In this document: positions 1 through 6,489 of the stretch, one piece after another | Numbering within the stretch: the first letter of the stretch is position 1 | Layout of the letters: each line of letters starts with the position of its first letter | DNA from: Spirochaetes bacterium RBG_16_67_19 | GTDB taxonomy: Bacteria > Spirochaetota > Spirochaetia > SZUA-6 > DRHE01 | Reading direction: 5' to 3' | Assembly (NCBI GenBank): GCA_001829505.1 | Contig: MIBK01000140.1 | Span: 705-9,563, forward strand | DNA: 8,859 nt | Position numbers and translations under genes: made by a program | The notes under the pieces: model-generated | Seen by the model: only the letters and a program-made list of their open reading frames with translations | Told to the model about the DNA's origin: nothing | Databases searched by the model: none

Positions 1-1159
1 AGCCCAGCATCACCGTGCCAGGCTCCCGGATGTGCTCGGCCACCGTCCCGGCCAGCAGGGAGCCGACGGGCATGAGCCCGAGCACGCAGAGGCTGTACAG
101 CCCCATCACCCGCCCGCGCAGCGAATCGTCGGCCAGGGTCTGCACCAGGGCGTTGGCCGTGTTGTAGATCAGGATGGCTCCCGCCCCCGCGACCAACAGC
201 AGCGCCAGCGCCGGGACCAGGCTGCGCAGGAAGGCGAAGACCAGCAGGGCCGCGGGGAAGACCGCCAGCCCGACGGCCAGGACCCGCCCCCGGGACAGGC
301 GAATGGAAACCGTGGCCAGGAACAGGGCGCTGGCCAGGGCGCCGACCCCGCGGGCCGAGAGCAGCAGGCCGTTGGTGCGGGCGTCGCCGTGCAGGATGCG
401 CACGGCCCAGGCCGGCATCAGCGTGGCGAAGGACATGCCGAAGAGGCTGGTCACCGCCACGATGCCCAGCAGCAGCCGGATCCGCGGGTGGCCGGCGACG
501 TAGGCAATGCCCTGGCGCAGCTCGCCCACCGCCGAGCCTCCGGCTGCGGGCCGGTGCGGGGCCAGGCGCATGGCGGCCAGCGCGGCGATCACCGCCAGGA
601 AGGAAAGGGCGTTCAGGCTGAAGCACCAGCCGGGCCCGAAGGCGGCGTAGGCCAGGCCTCCGAGCGCCGGCCCGATGGCGATGGCCGCGTTGAACAGGGC
701 CGAGTTCAGGGCGATGGCGTTGCCCAGGGTCCGGCGGTCCACCATCTCCAGCACGAAGGCCTGCCGGGCCGGCGCGTCGAAGGCGTTGCCCGCGCCCAGC
801 AGGAAGGCCAGCACCACGATGTGCCAGGGCCGCACCAGGCCGGTGAAGGTCAATGCCGCCAGCGCCAGAGCCAGCAGCATCATGTAGGACTGGGTCAGGA
901 TCAACAGGCGCCGCCGCGGCAGGCGATCGGCCAGCACCCCGCCGAACAAGGTGAACAGCCAGACCGGGATGCCCGCGGCGAAACCCACGTAGCCCAGGTA
1001 GGCAGGGGAGCGGGTGAGCTGGAACACCAGGTAGCCCTGGGCGGCGCTCTGCATCCAGGTCCCGAAAAGGGAAATCATCTGGCCGATGAACCAGAGCCGG
1101 TAGTTGGGGTGGGCGAGCGCCGCGAAGGTCCCGGCGCCACGCGGGTTGGAGGCAGCCAT
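1..1159 (-). CDS. MFS exporter, EntS/MFS_3-like (C-terminus cut by window edge)
   Basis: This is a major facilitator superfamily transporter, probably a proton-driven exporter of a small molecule in the inner membrane. My translation from ATG at 1159 reads open for 386 codons and runs off the left edge; relatives are about 400-430 aa, so only the last few dozen residues are missing. Visible marks are TFAALAHPNYRLWFIGQMIS at residues 11-30, GTWMQSAAQGYLV at 33-45, the MFS motif A-like loop GGVLADRLPRRR at 73-84, and NAFDAPARQAFVLEMV at 125-140. The last two are typical of the MFS_3 (PF05977, enterobactin exporter EntS-like) group. About eleven hydrophobic segments follow one another. No Shine-Dalgarno sequence precedes the ATG, and no better in-frame ATG lies upstream. 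It is divergent from the acyltransferase gene. Family assignment is firm; the substrate is unknown, as this group includes siderophore, drug and uncharacterised exporters. Confidence 0.9.
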   Translation of the reverse strand, partial: MAASNPRGAGTFAALAHPNYRLWFIGQMISLFGTWMQSAAQGYLVFQLTRSPAYLGYVGFAAGIPVWLFTLFGGVLADRLPRRRLLILTQSYMMLLALALAALTFTGLVRPWHIVVLAFLLGAGNAFDAPARQAFVLEMVDRRTLGNAIALNSALFNAAIAIGPALGGLAYAAFGPGWCFSLNALSFLAVIAALAAMRLAPHRPAAGGSAVGELRQGIAYVAGHPRIRLLLGIVAVTSLFGMSFATLMPAWAVRILHGDARTNGLLLSARGVGALASALFLATVSIRLSRGRVLAVGLAVFPAALLVFAFLRSLVPALALLLVAGAGAILIYNTANALVQTLADDSLRGRVMGLYSLCVLGLMPVGSLLAGTVAEHIREPGTVMLG

Positions 1160-1168
1160 GCCGATGCC

Positions 1169-1198
1169 ATAGTAGCCAGGGCGGCCGGAGGCTGTCCA
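1169..1198 (-). promoter_or_regulatory. Candidate sigma70-type promoter for the MFS gene
   Basis: On the minus strand, TGGACA (1198-1193, 5 of 6 to the -35 consensus) is followed after 18 nt by TACTAT (1174-1169, 4 of 6 to the -10 consensus). The MFS ATG begins only 9 nt after the -10 box, which would place the transcript start within a few bases of the start codon. This is pattern matching by eye in a GC-rich region, so support is modest. Confidence 0.35.
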
Positions 1199-1209
1199 TG
1201 CGTGGGGAC

Positions 1210-1238
1210 TTGAAAGGCATAGGCTGTTTAGGTACATT
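1210..1238 (+). promoter_or_regulatory. Candidate sigma70-type promoter for the acyltransferase-glycosyltransferase pair
   Basis: TTGAAA (1210-1215, 5 of 6) and TACATT (1233-1238, 4 of 6) are separated by 17 nt in the most AT-rich part of the divergent region. A start about 7 nt after the -10 box would fall near 1245, right at the GGAGG ribosome-binding site (1245-1249), giving a leader of only about 11 nt. This promoter is back to back with the MFS promoter candidate. No operator palindrome is evident. Confidence 0.35.
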
Positions 1239-1255
1239 GACAGCGGAGGCACGCG

Positions 1256-2002
1256 ATGTCCTGGGGAGGACGCAACCGCATCCTGACTTTCACGCCGCTG
1301 TACCGGCTCATGGCGGCCTATGTGTACTACACCACCTTGTTCCTGGTCCTGCTGTTCGACGTGTTCATCTTCCGCCTGCGGGTGATCGGCCGGGGTCGCC
1401 TGGCCCGCCTCCCGAAGCAAGGGGCGTTCCTGGTCTCCAACCACAGCCTGTACTTCGACCCGGGCGTGGTGGCCCACGCCATCGCCCCGCGCCGCACGCT
1501 GTTCTCGGCCCTGGAGAGCACCGTGCAGGCTACCCCGTTCCTGGGCAACTTCATCCGCTTCCTGGGCGCCTTCCCCATCCCGGAGCGCCTGAGCCTGGTG
1601 CGCCTGGCCCGTCCGGTTCGCGAGGCGCTGGCCCGCGGCTGGCTGGTGCACTTCTTTCCGGAGCGCGACCTGAAACACCAGAGCCGCGTGCTGCAGCCCT
1701 TCCACCCGGGCGTGTTCTTCCTGGCCCAGCTATTCGGCGTGCCCGTGGTGCCGGTCACCCTGGCCACCCGGCACCCCCGCCTCCTGGGCCGGCGCGTGGC
1801 CCGCGCCTACGTGCGGGTGACCGCGGTGATCGGCAAGCCCATCGATCCTGGAAGGTTCTTCCTCCCCGGGGTGCCCAGGCGGGAAGCCCTGGCGCGCATG
1901 GCCTCCCACACCCGGCAGGTCATGCAGCGCACTCTGTGGCAGTACGGAGACTCGGCGACCGACGGCCTGGCGGACGCGCAGCCGGCCGAAGGCCTGGCCT
2001 GA
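1256..2002 (+). CDS. PlsC-family 1-acyl-glycerol-3-phosphate-type acyltransferase
   Basis: This is a membrane-associated acyltransferase of the PlsC/LPLAT family (PF01553), which moves a fatty acyl group from acyl-ACP or acyl-CoA to a lipid or sugar hydroxyl. The catalytic HX4D motif is NHSLYFD at residues 62-68 (H63, D68). Motif III appears as FFPERD at 133-138, with Arg where many members have Gly. Motif IV is VPVVPVTL at 162-169. A hydrophobic segment at about 20-38 anchors the protein. The length of 248 aa is normal for the family. ATG 1256 is chosen because GGAGG (1245-1249) lies 6 nt upstream. It is followed after 12 nt by a glycosyltransferase gene, so the two are almost certainly co-transcribed. 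This suggests an acceptor other than lysophosphatidate, perhaps a glycolipid. A housekeeping role in phospholipid synthesis cannot be excluded. Confidence 0.92.
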   Translation: MSWGGRNRILTFTPLYRLMAAYVYYTTLFLVLLFDVFIFRLRVIGRGRLARLPKQGAFLVSNHSLYFDPGVVAHAIAPRRTLFSALESTVQATPFLGNFIRFLGAFPIPERLSLVRLARPVREALARGWLVHFFPERDLKHQSRVLQPFHPGVFFLAQLFGVPVVPVTLATRHPRLLGRRVARAYVRVTAVIGKPIDPGRFFLPGVPRREALARMASHTRQVMQRTLWQYGDSATDGLADAQPAEGLA

Positions 2003-2014
2003 ATTGATGGACGC

Positions 2015-3136
2015 ATGCTGCACACCCTGACCTACGCCTTCCTGGCCTACGCCGCGCTGGTGTTCCTGCTGAACCTGTGGTATTTCCGCAGGCGGCGGCT
2101 CCTCGCCTCAGCCTCACCGGAGGAGAAGATCTCCGTGCTCGTGCCGGCCCGCAACGAGGAGGCCAACCTGGCCCGCTGCCTGGACTCCCTGTTGGCCCAG
2201 AGCTACCCGGAGCTGGAGATCCTGGTTATGGACGACGACTCCACGGACGGGACCTGGGCGCTGCTGCAGGGCTACGCCGAGCGCCACCCCGGACGCATCC
2301 GCGCCTTCCGCAACCAGGGGCTGCCCGCCGGCTGGGTGGGCAAGTGCTGGGTCTGCTCGCGCCTCTCCGGGTTGGCCACCGGCCGCTGGCTGGCCTTCGT
2401 GGATGCGGATACCTATCATCACCCCGACTGCATCCGCCACGCCTTTCAGGAGGCCGGGCGGCGCGGGTCGGCCCTGGTGTCCTATGTGCCGGAGCTGGTG
2501 CTGGGCACCCTGGCCGAGCGGATCGGGGTGCCGGTCATTACTTTCGCCTTCTATCTGCTGTTCCCGATGGGGGTGGTGCGCTGGCTGGCCAGCCGCTTCG
2601 CCGCCATGGCCGTCGGCACCTTCATCCTGGTGCGCCGCGACGTCTACGACCGCTTCGGCGGGCACGCCGGCCTGCGGCACGACATCGTGGAGGACGTGGC
2701 CATGGCCCGCGCGGTCAAGGCGCTGGGCGAACCGGTGGACCTGCTGGACGGCACGGGGCTGCTATACACCCGTTTCTACCACAACGCCCGGGAAGTATGG
2801 AAAGGTTTTTCCAAGGCCGCCTTCGGTGCTTTCGGCTTCTCCTTCCTGCCCTACGCGGTCACCCTGATCTTCACCTACGCCCTGTTCCTCAATCCCTTCC
2901 TGATGCTGGCCCTGCACCCGACCTTGAGTTTCTACAACCCTTTCTTCAACCAGGTGGCGGCCATCCTGGGCCTGCGTCTCCTGCTGGCGCTGCGCGTGCG
3001 CCAGTCCCCCCTGACCGCGCTGCTGCATCCGGTGATGGTCGTGTTCGGCCTGCTGTTCTGCCTGAACTCGCTGTGGCGCATCGCCTGGGGCATGCCCATC
3101 GAGTGGAAGCAGCGGCAATACCGGATTTCCAAGTAA
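2015..3136 (+). CDS. Membrane-anchored family 2 glycosyltransferase (CruC/CrtQ/HpnB-like)
   Basis: This GT-A fold family 2 glycosyltransferase probably transfers a sugar from a nucleotide-sugar donor to a membrane lipid on the cytoplasmic face. An N-terminal membrane helix (about 4-24) precedes the catalytic domain. That domain has VLVPARNEEANL at 41-52, MDDDSTDGT at 72-80, GLPAGWVGKCW at 102-112, the metal-binding DAD at 130-132, and the acceptor-site ED pair E226-D227 in DIVEDVAMA. Further hydrophobic segments lie at about 170-190, 272-300, 312-327 and 336-353. The GWVGK stretch and C-terminal membrane helices resemble glycosyltransferases of carotenoid and hopanoid lipids (CruC, CrtQ, HpnB). 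The length of 373 aa is in range. There is no strong ribosome-binding site, and the start is 12 nt after the acyltransferase stop, suggesting translational coupling. The fold is certain and the acceptor is not; no carotenoid or hopanoid gene lies in the window. Confidence 0.9.
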   Translation: MLHTLTYAFLAYAALVFLLNLWYFRRRRLLASASPEEKISVLVPARNEEANLARCLDSLLAQSYPELEILVMDDDSTDGTWALLQGYAERHPGRIRAFRNQGLPAGWVGKCWVCSRLSGLATGRWLAFVDADTYHHPDCIRHAFQEAGRRGSALVSYVPELVLGTLAERIGVPVITFAFYLLFPMGVVRWLASRFAAMAVGTFILVRRDVYDRFGGHAGLRHDIVEDVAMARAVKALGEPVDLLDGTGLLYTRFYHNAREVWKGFSKAAFGAFGFSFLPYAVTLIFTYALFLNPFLMLALHPTLSFYNPFFNQVAAILGLRLLLALRVRQSPLTALLHPVMVVFGLLFCLNSLWRIAWGMPIEWKQRQYRISK

Positions 3137-3148
3137 TCCCGCCGGGCA

Positions 3149-3177
3149 TTGACATCTCCTGCCTGCCGCATTGCAAT
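3149..3177 (+). promoter_or_regulatory. Candidate promoter for the lipoprotein carboxylesterase
   Basis: A perfect -35 hexamer TTGACA (3149-3154) is followed after 17 nt by TGCAAT (3172-3177, 4 of 6 to the -10 consensus). The esterase ATG (3186) starts 8 nt after the -10 box and no Shine-Dalgarno sequence is present, so transcription from here would give a leaderless or near-leaderless mRNA. The spacing and exact -35 make this the best promoter candidate in the window. It implies the esterase can be expressed separately from the glycosyltransferase, whose stop is only 12 nt upstream of the -35 box. Confidence 0.45.
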
Positions 3178-3178
3178 G
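3169..3178 (+). repeat. Perfect 10-bp palindrome CATTGCAATG over the esterase -10 region
   Basis: CATTGCAATG at 3169-3178 is its own reverse complement and overlaps the proposed -10 box. A copy of its left arm, GCATTG, also occurs at 3146-3151 across the -35 box, in direct orientation 22 nt away from GCATTG at 3168-3173. TGACAT (3150-3155) and ATGTCA (3176-3181) form a further inverted pair. This arrangement could be a repressor site, but such a short palindrome can arise by chance. Confidence 0.3.
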
Positions 3179-3185
3179 TCAGGTG

Positions 3186-4901
3186 ATGAAACGCCTCGCC
3201 GCCGCCGCCCTGCCGCTCTGCCTGTTGCTCGTCTCCTGCGCCGGCAGCCCCGCCTCTCTCCCTTCCGCCGCGCGGGAGGGTTGGGACGGAGGGCCGGTAG
3301 CCCATACAGGCTACGGCGCCGTATTGGGGCAGGCGGACGAGGACGGCACCTGGGTCTGGAAGGCCGTGCCCTTTGCCCAGCCGCCGGTCGGGGAGCTGCG
3401 CTGGAAGGCGCCGCGGGATCCGCAGCCCTGGAGCGGAGTGCGCTCCAGGCGCCGCTTCGCCCCGCCCGCCGTGCAATACCAGCCATTGACCGGCCAGATC
3501 CTCGGCACCGAGGACTGCCTGTACCTCAACGTCTGGAGGCCGGCCAGCTACCAGACCCGCCTGCCGGTGTACGTCTGGATCCACGGCGGGGGCAACTCCA
3601 CCGGCTCGGCCACCTACGTGAAGTACTATCGCGGCCATCGCCTGGCCGCGGCCGGCAACCTGGTGTTCGTCTCGGTGAACTACCGCCTGGGACCCCTGGG
3701 CTGGTTCAGCCACCCGGCCCTGCGCGAAGGCCGCAGCCCCGAGGACGACTCGGGCAACTTCGGAACGCTGGACATCATCCAGGCCCTGCGCTGGATCCGG
3801 GACAACATCGCCGCCTTCGGCGGCGACCCCGGCACCGTCCTGATCGCCGGGGAGTCCGCGGGGGCCATGAACGTGCTGTCCCTGCTGACCTGCCCCGCGG
3901 CCGCCGGCCTGTTCCACCGGGCCGTGATCCAGAGCGGGGTGGTATCCACCACCAGCCCGGAACAAGCGGAAGGCAGGGCCCGGCGGGCGATCCTGCGGCT
4001 TCTGGAAAAAAACGGCCTGGCTCGCGACCCGCGGCAGGCGGAGGAGCTGCTGGCCTCGCCGGAACGGCTGCGCGCCTTCCTGCGCGACTGTTCGGCGCGC
4101 CAGCTCCTGCGCTGCTACTCTCCCGGCCCCTCAGGCATGATCGACAACCCCTCGCTCATCACTGACGGCACGGTGCTGCCCGCCGAGGGGTACGCGGCCC
4201 TGGAACGCGGGGACTATCCGGGCAAGGTGCCGCTCATCATCGGGAGCAACCAGGAGGAAATGAAGGTCTTCCTCTATCTGGCCGGCTCCCCGTCCTGGCG
4301 AAGCCCGGAGTACCAGGCGGCGGCCCGCTTCGGCAGCGAGCGCTGGAAGGCCGAAGCCGTCGATGCAGTGGCCCGCCGGCTGTCCGCCGTGCCGGGGCAG
4401 CCGCCGGTGTACGCCTACCTGTTCGGCTGGGGCGCGCGGGACCAGCGGGGCGAAAGTCCCCTTCCCGGGCATTGGGGGGAGAGGCTGGGCTCCTTTCACT
4501 CCCTGGAGATCCCCTTCTTCCTGGGGGTGGAAACCACGGAAGGGTCCCTGGTCGGCACGATGATGTTCACCAGGGCCAACCGGCCCGGCCGGGTGGCCCT
4601 GGCCTCGGCCATGCAGCGCTACCTGGTGTCCTTCCTGCGTTCGGGCGACCCGAACCTGGAAAGCTCTGCAGGGGCCGGTGCCTTGCTGCCCTTTTGGGCG
4701 CCCTGGTCCAACGCCGCGGGGGCGCCGAAGTGCATCCTGTTTGACACCCGCGGCCCGGAGGCGGACATCCGCCTGCTGGACCGCGAGCTCACCCTCGAGG
4801 GGATCGAGGCTGCCATGCGGGCCGAGCTTTCCCCGGAGCTGCTGGAGACCACGCGGGCGATCCTGGCCCGCCCGCTCACCGGGCCCACGCGGCGGAGGTA
4901 G
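3186..4901 (+). CDS. Type-B carboxylesterase, predicted lipoprotein
   Basis: This is a secreted, lipid-anchored serine hydrolase of the carboxylesterase type-B family (PF00135, alpha/beta hydrolase fold) that hydrolyses carboxylic esters. With ATG 3186 the protein is 571 aa and starts with a lipoprotein signal peptide: basic MKR, a hydrophobic stretch, and the lipobox LVSC with C18 as the lipidated residue. An in-frame TTG at 3171 would add five residues but gives a poorer signal peptide. Family marks are EDCLYLNVW at 109-117, the oxyanion-hole HGGG at 133-136, and the nucleophile elbow GESAG at 222-226 (S224). The likely acid is E358 in NQEEM, and the likely base is H438 in FHSLEIPFF, so the triad is complete. 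Residue +2 after the cysteine is Ala, not Asp, which in Gram-negative bacteria favours the outer membrane. It follows the glycosyltransferase by 49 nt. The substrate is unknown; p-nitrobenzyl esterase-like or lipid ester hydrolase activity are possibilities. Confidence 0.92.
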   Translation: MKRLAAAALPLCLLLVSCAGSPASLPSAAREGWDGGPVAHTGYGAVLGQADEDGTWVWKAVPFAQPPVGELRWKAPRDPQPWSGVRSRRRFAPPAVQYQPLTGQILGTEDCLYLNVWRPASYQTRLPVYVWIHGGGNSTGSATYVKYYRGHRLAAAGNLVFVSVNYRLGPLGWFSHPALREGRSPEDDSGNFGTLDIIQALRWIRDNIAAFGGDPGTVLIAGESAGAMNVLSLLTCPAAAGLFHRAVIQSGVVSTTSPEQAEGRARRAILRLLEKNGLARDPRQAEELLASPERLRAFLRDCSARQLLRCYSPGPSGMIDNPSLITDGTVLPAEGYAALERGDYPGKVPLIIGSNQEEMKVFLYLAGSPSWRSPEYQAAARFGSERWKAEAVDAVARRLSAVPGQPPVYAYLFGWGARDQRGESPLPGHWGERLGSFHSLEIPFFLGVETTEGSLVGTMMFTRANRPGRVALASAMQRYLVSFLRSGDPNLESSAGAGALLPFWAPWSNAAGAPKCILFDTRGPEADIRLLDRELTLEGIEAAMRAELSPELLETTRAILARPLTGPTRRR

Positions 4902-4928
4902 GCGGCCACTTCGGCGTCCATTTTTCGG

Positions 4929-4958
4929 TGGACCCGCGCGGCGGGCCGGCGCTATGGT
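4929..4958 (+). promoter_or_regulatory. Candidate promoter for the ada-ASCH unit
   Basis: TGGACC (4929-4934, 4 of 6) and TATGGT (4953-4958, 4 of 6) are separated by 18 nt in the 63-nt gap between the esterase stop and the ada start. The ATG of ada begins 6 nt after the -10 box, again giving a near-leaderless transcript, although GGTGA (4956-4960) could serve as a weak ribosome-binding site on a longer transcript. The -35 box sits in a 5-bp inverted repeat, GTCCA (4916-4920) and TGGAC (4929-4933). I see no clear match to the E. coli Ada box. Confidence 0.25.
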
Positions 4959-4964
4959 GAAGCC

Positions 4965-6014
4965 ATGGAAACGACAATGAAGCGCGGCGAGATGCTGCGG
5001 GCCCTGATGCAGCGGGACGCCTCCTGCGACGGGCTGTTCTACGCCGGGGTGACCAGCACCATGATCTTCTGCCGGCCCTCCTGTCCGGCGCGCAAGCCGC
5101 ACGAGCACAACGTGCAGTTCTACGCCACCCCCCGCGAGGCGCTGTTCGCCGGTTTCCGGCCCTGTTCGCGTTGCCGCCCGCTGGAGTTGGGCGATAGCCC
5201 GGTCGCGCCGTGGCTGAAGAGCCTCCTGGCGGAGGTGGAGGGGCAGCCCGCACGGCGCCTGCGGGACTCCGAGCTGCTGGCCCGCGGCCTGGAGCCTGCG
5301 GCGGTGCGCAGGTATTTCCAGAAGAACTACGGGCTGACCTTCCAGGCCTACTGCCGCGCCCGGCGCCTGGGCCAGGCCTTCAACGCCATCCGCGCCGGCG
5401 GGAGCATCGACGACGCGGTCTTCGAGCACGGCTGGGAGTCGCATTCGGGCTTCCGGGAGGCTTTCTCCAGGGCCGTGCAGGCGCCGCCGGGCGCTGCGCG
5501 CAACGGCGACAGCATCCGCCTGGCCTGGATCGAAACTCCCCTGGGGCCGATGGTGGCGGGGGCCACCGGCAAGGCGCTGTGCCTGCTGGAGTTCAGCGAC
5601 CGGCGCATGCTGGAAGCCCAGCTGCAGACCCTGCGAAAGCGCTACCGCCTGCCGCTGTTCCCCGGCGAAAGCCCCCTGTTCGAGCGGCTGCGCGGCCAGT
5701 TGGCGGAGTACTTCGCCGGCCGCCGGCGCACCTTCGACCTGCCGCTGGATTTTCGCGGCACCGAGTTCCAGAAGAGGGTTTGGGAGGCGCTGCTCGCCAT
5801 CCCCTACGGCCGGACCCGCGGCTACGCGGAGCTGGCCGCGGAACTGGGCCGGCCGGGCGTTGCCCGGGCCGTGGGGCAGGCCAACGGCCTGAATCGCATC
5901 GCCATCCTGGTGCCTTGCCATCGGGTGGTGAACGCCGACGGCGGGCTGGGCGGCTACGGAGGCGGGCTGTGGCGCAAGCTGCGGCTCCTGGAGACCGAGA
6001 AGGCCGGGGGCTGA
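4965..6014 (+). CDS. ada: Bifunctional Ada: DNA methyl-repair protein and AraC-type regulator
   Basis: Ada takes methyl groups irreversibly from methylphosphotriesters and from O6-methylguanine or O4-methylthymine, and in its methylated state activates alkylation-response genes. All three domains are present in 349 aa (E. coli Ada is 354). The N-terminal zinc domain has IFCRPSC (C36, C40) and FRPCSRC (C67, C70); C36 matches the methylphosphotriester acceptor C38 of E. coli. The AraC-type domain runs at about 80-174, with VRRYFQKNYGLTFQAY at 114-129 and a second helix-turn-helix around 147-170. The C-terminal methyltransferase domain runs at about 188-345 and carries the acceptor C318 in PCHRVV. 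No key residue is missing. ATG 4965 fits the family's N-terminus; an internal ATG at residue 5 is possible. The ASCH gene starts 4 nt after the stop. If it is autoregulated as in E. coli, the site should lie in the 63-nt upstream gap. Confidence 0.97.
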   Translation: METTMKRGEMLRALMQRDASCDGLFYAGVTSTMIFCRPSCPARKPHEHNVQFYATPREALFAGFRPCSRCRPLELGDSPVAPWLKSLLAEVEGQPARRLRDSELLARGLEPAAVRRYFQKNYGLTFQAYCRARRLGQAFNAIRAGGSIDDAVFEHGWESHSGFREAFSRAVQAPPGAARNGDSIRLAWIETPLGPMVAGATGKALCLLEFSDRRMLEAQLQTLRKRYRLPLFPGESPLFERLRGQLAEYFAGRRRTFDLPLDFRGTEFQKRVWEALLAIPYGRTRGYAELAAELGRPGVARAVGQANGLNRIAILVPCHRVVNADGGLGGYGGGLWRKLRLLETEKAGG

Positions 6015-6018
6015 AGCG

Positions 6019-6489
6019 ATGAGCCAGCAGGCCATCCGGGAAGCGCTGGAGGCCTACCGGGCCTCGCTGCCTTCCGACTCCCCCCGGCGGACGGCCCCCT
6101 GGGTGGCCGAAGGCTTCGGGGACGGCCCGGAGCTGGCCGACCGCCTGGGCGCCCTGGTGCTGGCGGGAGTGAAAACCGCGACCTGCTCGGCTTGGTGGAA
6201 ATGGCAGGCTTCCGGCGACCCCCTGCCTCGGGCGGGCCTGCTGACCGTGGTGCTGGACGGCCGGGGCCGCCCGCTGGCCATCACCGAGACCACCGAAGTG
6301 CGCATCCTGGCCTTCAACCAGGTCGACGAGCAGTGGGCCCGCGAGGAGGGCGAAGGGGACCGCACCCTGGCCTGGTGGCGGCAGGCCCACTGGAGCTACT
6401 TCCAGCGCACCCTGCCGCGCATCGGGCGCTCCCCCGCGGAGGACATGCCGCTGGTGTGCGAGCGCTTCCGCCGGGTGTACCCACCCTAG
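6019..6489 (+). CDS. ASCH-domain protein, YhfF-like
   Basis: This is a small cytoplasmic protein with an ASCH domain (PF04266), a PUA-related fold that in known cases binds RNA or modified nucleosides. E. coli YqfB, a small ASCH protein, hydrolyses N4-acetylcytidine. Marks seen are the FGDGPELADRLGALVLAG stretch at 33-50, the signature GVKTATCS at 50-57 with K52, EGEGDRTLAWWRQAHWSYF at 110-128, and the terminal EDMPLVCERFRRVY. These match the larger (about 150 aa) YhfF-type branch closely, and the length of 156 aa is normal. The start lies 4 nt after the ada stop, so it is probably translated by coupling and induced with ada; a role with damaged or modified nucleosides is an inference from that position. 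Its stop overlaps the stop of the convergent mogA gene inside a CCTAGG palindrome. The exact activity is unknown. Confidence 0.9.
   Translation: MSQQAIREALEAYRASLPSDSPRRTAPWVAEGFGDGPELADRLGALVLAGVKTATCSAWWKWQASGDPLPRAGLLTVVLDGRGRPLAITETTEVRILAFNQVDEQWAREEGEGDRTLAWWRQAHWSYFQRTLPRIGRSPAEDMPLVCERFRRVYPP

Noticed and set aside
32..1213. A 393-codon plus-strand open frame over the MFS gene
   Set aside because: The product is a Gln/Gly/His/Arg-rich shadow, while the minus strand encodes a clear MFS transporter over the same bases.
3137..3148. CCCGCCGGG as a terminator for the glycosyltransferase transcript
   Set aside because: The stem is three base pairs with no T-tract; too weak to call.
2946..3965. 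A 339-codon minus-strand open frame crossing the glycosyltransferase-esterase junction
   Set aside because: It spans parts of two well-supported genes in antisense, has no recognisable domain, and has compositional bias typical of GC-rich shadow frames.
4916..4933. Inverted repeat GTCCA-N8-TGGAC as a terminator after the esterase
   Set aside because: The stem is only 5 bp, the T-run is in the loop rather than after the stem, and GC-rich sequence follows, so it does not fit an intrinsic terminator. It overlaps the possible ada -35 box instead.
4131..6035. A 634-codon open frame on the minus strand opposite the esterase and ada genes
   Set aside because: Its product is Gln/Gly/Arg/Pro-rich low-complexity protein with no domain, and it lies antisense to two genes with complete catalytic motifs. 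It is a by-product of high GC content in the third codon position.
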